In this document: positions 60,296-64,000 of the stretch, in pieces
How the letters are laid out: each line of letters starts with the position of its first letter
How positions within the stretch are numbered: position 1 is the stretch's first letter
Assembly: GCF_018138145.1 (NCBI RefSeq)
Contig: NZ_CP073104.1
Coordinates: 4,221,001-4,285,000, forward strand
Source of the DNA: Pseudomonas sp. SCA2728.1_7
GTDB taxonomy: Bacteria; Pseudomonadota; Gammaproteobacteria; Pseudomonadales; Pseudomonadaceae
Reading direction: 5' to 3'
DNA: 64,000 nt
Notes under the pieces: generated by a model
Database searches by the model: none
Seen by the model: the letters and a program-made list of their open reading frames with translations, nothing else
Told to the model about the DNA's origin: nothing
Program-made: the position numbers and the translations under genes

Positions 60296-61129
60296 ATGCA
60301 GCACGAAACACACACCCACGGCATCAACATGTCTGCCCTGGGCCGCGACAAGCAAAGCCTCAGTCTCGAGCAGGAAACCGTTGCCATCGAAGTGCCGGGC
60401 CTGAGCCTGTACTACGGCGAGAAACAAGCGCTGTTCGACGTCAGCATGAACATCCCGAAACAGCGTGTGACCGCGTTCATCGGCCCGTCCGGCTGCGGTA
60501 AATCCACGCTGTTGCGCACCTTCAACCGCATGAACGATCTGGTTGACGGCTGCCGCGTAGAAGGCGCGATCAACCTCTACGGCAACAACATCTATCGCAA
60601 AGGCGAAGACGTTGCGGAGCTGCGTCGTCGTGTCGGCATGGTGTTCCAGAAGCCCAACCCGTTCCCGAAAACCATCTATGAAAACGTGGTCTACGGCTTG
60701 CGCATCCAGGGCATCAACAAGAAGCGCGTCCTCGACGAAGCGGTCGAGTGGGCATTGAAAGGCGCGGCACTGTGGGACGAAGTCAAAGACCGTCTGCATG
60801 AATCGGCACTCGGTCTGTCCGGTGGTCAGCAACAGCGTCTGGTCATCGCCCGGACCATCGCGGTTGAGCCGGAAGTGCTGCTGCTCGACGAACCGTGCTC
60901 GGCCCTCGACCCGATCTCGACGCTGAAAGTCGAAGAGCTGATCTACGAGCTGAAGTCCAAGTTCACCATCGTCATCGTGACCCACAACATGCAACAGGCC
61001 GCGCGGGTATCCGACTACACGGCGTTCATGTACATGGGCAAACTGGTCGAATTCGGCGACACCGATACCCTGTTCACCAATCCGGCGAAGAAGCAGACCG
61101 AAGACTACATCACCGGTCGATATGGCTGA
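60296..61129 (+). CDS. pstB: Phosphate ABC transporter ATPase PstB
   Basis: ATPase that drives PstCA. The 277-residue protein has Walker [10 protein letters not shown] (63-71), the Q-loop [16 protein letters not shown], the ABC signature [15 protein letters not shown] and Walker [14 protein letters not shown], followed by the H-loop [14 protein letters not shown]. The N-terminal 35 residues are a His-containing extension (HETHTHG). AGGGAG precedes the ATG. Downstream of the REP doublet. Confidence 0.97.
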   Translation: MQHETHTHGINMSALGRDKQSLSLEQETVAIEVPGLSLYYGEKQALFDVSMNIPKQRVTAFIGPSGCGKSTLLRTFNRMNDLVDGCRVEGAINLYGNNIYRKGEDVAELRRRVGMVFQKPNPFPKTIYENVVYGLRIQGINKKRVLDEAVEWALKGAALWDEVKDRLHESALGLSGGQQQRLVIARTIAVEPEVLLLDEPCSALDPISTLKVEELIYELKSKFTIVIVTHNMQQAARVSDYTAFMYMGKLVEFGDTDTLFTNPAKKQTEDYITGRYG

Positions 61130-61135
61130 TTGAAG

Positions 61136-61224
61136 CGGCTGCGAGCGGCAAGCTTCAAGCGGCAAGTTAGAAGCGAAGCGGCATGGATCACCACATAACA
61201 GCTTGCAGCTTGTAGCTAGCAGCT
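61136..61224. repeat. Palindromic repeat, family C
   Basis: AGCGGCTGCGAGCGGCAAGC TTCAAGCGGCAAG and, inverted, CAGCTTGCAGCTTGTAGCTA GCAGCT. Same family as 20450-20529. It lies between pstB and phoU. Confidence 0.75.
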
Positions 61225-61254
61225 CTTGGTTAAACGCTTTTTCGGAGCGAATGC

Positions 61255-62016
61255 ATGATTTCCAAAGAAGGTCTTACCCACCACATCTCCGCGCAGTTCA
61301 ACGCTGAGCTTGAGGAAGTGCGCAGCCACCTCCTGGCCATGGGCGGGCTGGTCGAGAAGCAGGTCAACGACGCGGTGACCGCGCTGATCGAGGCCGATTC
61401 CGGTCTGGCTCAGCAGGTGCGCGAGATCGACGACCAGATCAACCAGATGGAACGCAACATCGACGAAGAATGCCTGCGCATTCTCGCCCGTCGTCAGCCG
61501 GCGGCGTCCGACCTGCGTTTGATCATCAGCATCTCCAAGTCGGTGATCGACCTGGAGCGCATCGGTGACGAAGCGACCAAGATCGCCCGGCGCGCGATTC
61601 AGCTGTGCGAAGAAGGCGAAGCGCCGCGCGGTTACGTCGAGGTTCGCCACATCGGCGATCAGGTGCGCAACATGGTTCGCGATGCGCTGGACGCGTTTGC
61701 CCGTTTCGACGCCGACCTGGCGTTGTCGGTGGCGCAGTACGACAAGATCATCGACCGCGAATACAAGACCGCGCTGCGTGAGCTGGCGACCTACATGATG
61801 GAAGATCCGCGCTCTATCTCGCGGGTCTTGAGCATTATCTGGGTCCTGCGTTCGCTGGAACGCATCGGCGACCACGCGCGCAATATCTCTGAATTGGTCA
61901 TTTACCTGGTGCGCGGCACCGACGTGCGCCACATGGGCCTCAAGCGCATGAAAGAAGAAGTTGAAGGCACAAGCGGCGAAACCGCTAATGTTCCGGGCAA
62001 TGCTGACGATAAGTAA
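61255..62016 (+). CDS. phoU: Phosphate signalling protein PhoU
   Basis: Negative regulator that links PstSCAB activity to PhoR/PhoB. The 253-residue all-helical protein has two PhoU repeats (about 20-110 and 125-215), each with the E(R)xxD metal-binding signature, e.g. LERIGDEATKIARRAI and LERIGDHARNISELVI. The C-terminal tail is acidic and disordered. The last gene of the pst operon; a strong terminator follows. Confidence 0.96.
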   Translation: MISKEGLTHHISAQFNAELEEVRSHLLAMGGLVEKQVNDAVTALIEADSGLAQQVREIDDQINQMERNIDEECLRILARRQPAASDLRLIISISKSVIDLERIGDEATKIARRAIQLCEEGEAPRGYVEVRHIGDQVRNMVRDALDAFARFDADLALSVAQYDKIIDREYKTALRELATYMMEDPRSISRVLSIIWVLRSLERIGDHARNISELVIYLVRGTDVRHMGLKRMKEEVEGTSGETANVPGNADDK

Positions 62017-62032
62017 GATTGCCTGAGAAAAG

Positions 62033-62062
62033 CGCCCGGCCCTTTGGCCGGGCGTTTTTGTT
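62033..62062 (+). terminator. Rho-independent terminator of the pst-phoU operon
   Basis: Perfect 9-bp stem CGCCCGGCC CTTT GGCCGGGCG followed by TTTTTGTTT, 17 bp after the phoU stop. Confidence 0.93.
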
Positions 62063-62192
62063 TGTGCTTTTCATGGGCAGATTCGATTAAAAAGCAGCAC
62101 CCGCGAACGAAAAGTCCCGGCGTGACTGAAGAGTTTTGGCAATGTGCCATCAGCCAGCGTTATGCTTGCCGGGATTTTAATAGGGGTGTTGG

Positions 62193-63149
62193 ATGAGCAA
62201 GATCAGTGTGTTGGTCGTGGACGATGCTTCGTTCATTCGTGACCTGGTGAAAAAGTGCCTGCGTAATTACTTCCCGGGGATCCGCACCGAGGACGCCGTC
62301 AACGGTAAAAAGGCTCAGGCCATGCTGGCCAGAGAAGCCTTCGACCTGGTCCTGTGCGACTGGGAAATGCCGGAAATGTCCGGTCTCGAACTGCTGACCT
62401 GGTGCCGCGAGCAAGACAACCTCAAGACCATGCCATTCGTCATGGTCACCAGCCGTGGCGACAAGGAAAACGTCGTGCAGGCGATTCAGGCTGGCGTTTC
62501 CGGCTACGTCAGCAAGCCGTTCACCAACGAGCAACTGCTGACCAAGGTCAAGCAGGCGCTGAACAAGGTCGGCAAGCTCGACACCCTGATGAACAGCGCG
62601 CCGACCAAAATGAACTCGGCGTTCGGCAACGATTCCCTGAGCGCCTTGACCGGTGGCAAGCCCGCCGTGGTCGGCGGTGCTCCGGCCGCCGCTGCGGTCA
62701 ATCCATTTGCCAAACCGGCAGCTGCCGCACCAGCGCCCGCCGCTGCGCCATCGCGTGGCTTACTCAACAGCCCACCGGTCAAGGCATCAGCCGCCGCGTC
62801 GGCGCCGGCCAGTGGTCGCGGTCAGGGCCAATTGCGCCTGCCAAGCGGTACTCAGCAATGCGTGATCAAGGCTCTGAGCATCAAGGAAGCATTGTTGGTG
62901 GTGAAACGCACCGATACCCTGCCGCAGATCCTCGACAGCGCCGTGCTCGATCTGGAGCAGGGCGACAACGCTGAGATCGCCCGCCTCAACGGCTATCTGC
63001 ACGCGGTTGTCGCGTTTGAGCCGAAACCGGACAGCGACTGGCTGCAACTGACCTTCCGTTTCGTCGATCAGGATGCGCAGAAGCTCGACTACATCTCCCG
63101 CCTGATCGCCCGCGGCACGGCGCAGAAGCACTTCGTTCCGGGCGCGTGA
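62193..63149 (+). CDS. Response regulator with C-terminal PilZ-like domain
   Basis: A 318-residue protein. N-terminal receiver domain (1-120) with acidic pair D10/D11, phospho-acceptor D56 in LCDWEMPEMSG and the conserved K108 (SKPF), as in CheY. A disordered Ala/Pro-rich linker (about 155-215) follows, then a C-terminal domain (about 215-318) in which LRLPSGTQQCVIKALSIKEA and the later beta strands resemble a PilZ-type c-di-GMP fold, but RxxxR is not clear. Function is not established; the gene is conserved next to phoU in Pseudomonas. The ATG at 62193 follows AGGGG. Confidence 0.85.
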   Translation: MSKISVLVVDDASFIRDLVKKCLRNYFPGIRTEDAVNGKKAQAMLAREAFDLVLCDWEMPEMSGLELLTWCREQDNLKTMPFVMVTSRGDKENVVQAIQAGVSGYVSKPFTNEQLLTKVKQALNKVGKLDTLMNSAPTKMNSAFGNDSLSALTGGKPAVVGGAPAAAAVNPFAKPAAAAPAPAAAPSRGLLNSPPVKASAAASAPASGRGQGQLRLPSGTQQCVIKALSIKEALLVVKRTDTLPQILDSAVLDLEQGDNAEIARLNGYLHAVVAFEPKPDSDWLQLTFRFVDQDAQKLDYISRLIARGTAQKHFVPGA

Positions 63150-63170
63150 TCTTCGTCGTCTGACAGTCCG

Positions 63171-63239
63171 CCTTCGCGAGCAGGCTCGCTCCCACCTTGA
63201 AATGCGTTTCAAATGTGGGAGCGAGCCTGCTCGCGAAGG
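63171..63239. repeat. REP doublet (REPIN-like), family A
   Basis: CCTTCGCGAGCAGGCTCGCT CCCACC, a short loop TTGAAATGCGTTTCAA that is itself palindromic, then TGTGGGAGCGAGCCTGCTCG CGAAGG. It forms a single long hairpin. Between the response regulator and the M23 gene. Confidence 0.92.
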
Positions 63240-63357
63240 GGCCATCACTTGCACCACCAATCTCCCAGACTGGCCAATTTGAAACATCTGTCGACTAGCC
63301 TGGTCTGCTTCACCTGCTAGGCTCATTCCCAGGCCTTACTTCGACAGACTCTTGCCC

Positions 63358-64000
63358 ATGCTCGCGCGCCTGCTGTTTTTCTGTGGTCTCTTCATGGCCT
63401 CCACCTCGGCTGTGGCCATGACCATTTACAAATCCACCGATGCCAACGGCGTGGTCTCCTACAGCGACCGGCCAAGCAAAGGCGCGCAGGTGTTCGTCTT
63501 TCAGGACCGCATGGTCGAGCGCCTGGAGCGGCAGGTCTATCTCGACATCAAAAAACAGAAAGGCACTGACGTGGTGTTCGTGCGCAATGATCTGTATGCG
63601 CCGGTCGAGGTGGCGCTGGCGTTTACCGGGATGAGCAATGTGCGTGGCGCGCCGGCACAAACCATCCGCCGGGTGCTGCCAGCGCGCAGCAACACGCGCT
63701 TGGCTCTGCTCACGGCGATTACCGGCGGCAAGCCGTTGGTGTATACGCCGCAGTTCCATTACTCCCTCGGCGACCCCACAGGCACCGCGCAGGGCTATCG
63801 CTATCCACTGCCATGGCGCGGCGGACCGTTTCGTCTGAGCCAGGGTGCCAACGGCCAGTACAGCCACTACGGACCGAAGAATCGCTATGCGATGGACATC
63901 GCGATGCCGGTCGGCACGCCGATCATTGCCGCGCGGGCAGGGGTGGTGGTGAAGACCGAGAATTCACAGAGCGGTCGCGGCTCGGATGCATCGGGCAATT
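63358..64000 (+). CDS. M23-family peptidase (3' partial)
   Basis: The ATG at 63358 opens a frame that runs off the end of the window (214 codons seen). Signal peptide MLARLLFFCGLFMASTSAVA, then a DUF4124-like start (MTIYKSTDANGVVSYSDRPS), a connecting region, and the beginning of an M23 (LytM) domain: LSQGANGQYSHYGPKNRYAM, with His and Asp as first zinc ligands, then DIAMPVGTPIIAARAGVVV. Likely a periplasmic peptidoglycan hydrolase or its regulator. It is the last gene and its C-terminal HxH motif is outside the window. Confidence 0.87.
   Translation, partial: MLARLLFFCGLFMASTSAVAMTIYKSTDANGVVSYSDRPSKGAQVFVFQDRMVERLERQVYLDIKKQKGTDVVFVRNDLYAPVEVALAFTGMSNVRGAPAQTIRRVLPARSNTRLALLTAITGGKPLVYTPQFHYSLGDPTGTAQGYRYPLPWRGGPFRLSQGANGQYSHYGPKNRYAMDIAMPVGTPIIAARAGVVVKTENSQSGRGSDASGN

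Overview
This is a high-GC chromosomal segment of a fluorescent-group Pseudomonas. The pycR/pycA/oadA, aspA/LysR/purE/purK, uvrD and pstSCAB-phoU blocks have the order known from Pseudomonas chromosomes (recalled, not searched). The intergenic spaces are full of the palindromic REP-type repeats typical of P. fluorescens-like genomes. I see no rRNA, tRNA, CRISPR array, integrase or insertion sequence.

Layout. 1-5 kb: the 3' part of an AmiC-type amidase, then a metal-homeostasis cluster with two COG0523 (CobW-type) GTPases and a DUF1826 protein. The first GTPase gene follows a perfect Zur-like palindrome. 5-13.4 kb: housekeeping genes (pdxY, a hot-dog thioesterase, a Kef-type antiporter, an SMI1/KNR4 protein, a Tim44-like protein, a DMT half-transporter, uvrD). 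13.6-22.4 kb: a PAS-PAS-GGDEF-EAL protein, an RpiR-family regulator with its own palindromic site, and the two-subunit pyruvate carboxylase pycA/oadA with its LysR regulator pycR. 22.5-41.1 kb is the most accessory-looking part: two tandem paralogous autotransporters, an ABC permease and binding protein without an ATPase, a homocysteine methyltransferase, a paiB-GNAT-GNAT operon divergent from a MocR regulator, a 1532-residue dermonecrotic-toxin-domain (DUF6543) protein, an acetylpolyamine deacetylase and an AraC regulator. 41.4-46 kb: asparaginase, an amino-acid/sodium symporter and aspartase, which together could take asparagine to fumarate. 46-53 kb: a LysR regulator, purE-purK, small membrane and exported proteins, a mutarotase, a thioesterase and an MHS-type transporter. 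53.2-54.8 kb: a two-gene toxin-antitoxin-like module (XRE-ImmA/IrrE metallopeptidase plus PIN nuclease) with a palindromic operator. 54.9-63.1 kb: the phosphate regulon pstS-pstC-pstA-pstB-phoU with two Pho boxes, followed by a response regulator. The window ends inside an M23 peptidase gene.

The most unexpected signal is in the linker-coding part of the MocR gene (32898-33000). Five DnaA-box-like 9-mers repeat at exactly 12-bp steps and a sixth, perfect box lies in a different reading frame, so the DNA motif and not the peptide appears to be what is kept. It could be a DnaA-titrating or DnaA-responsive cluster.
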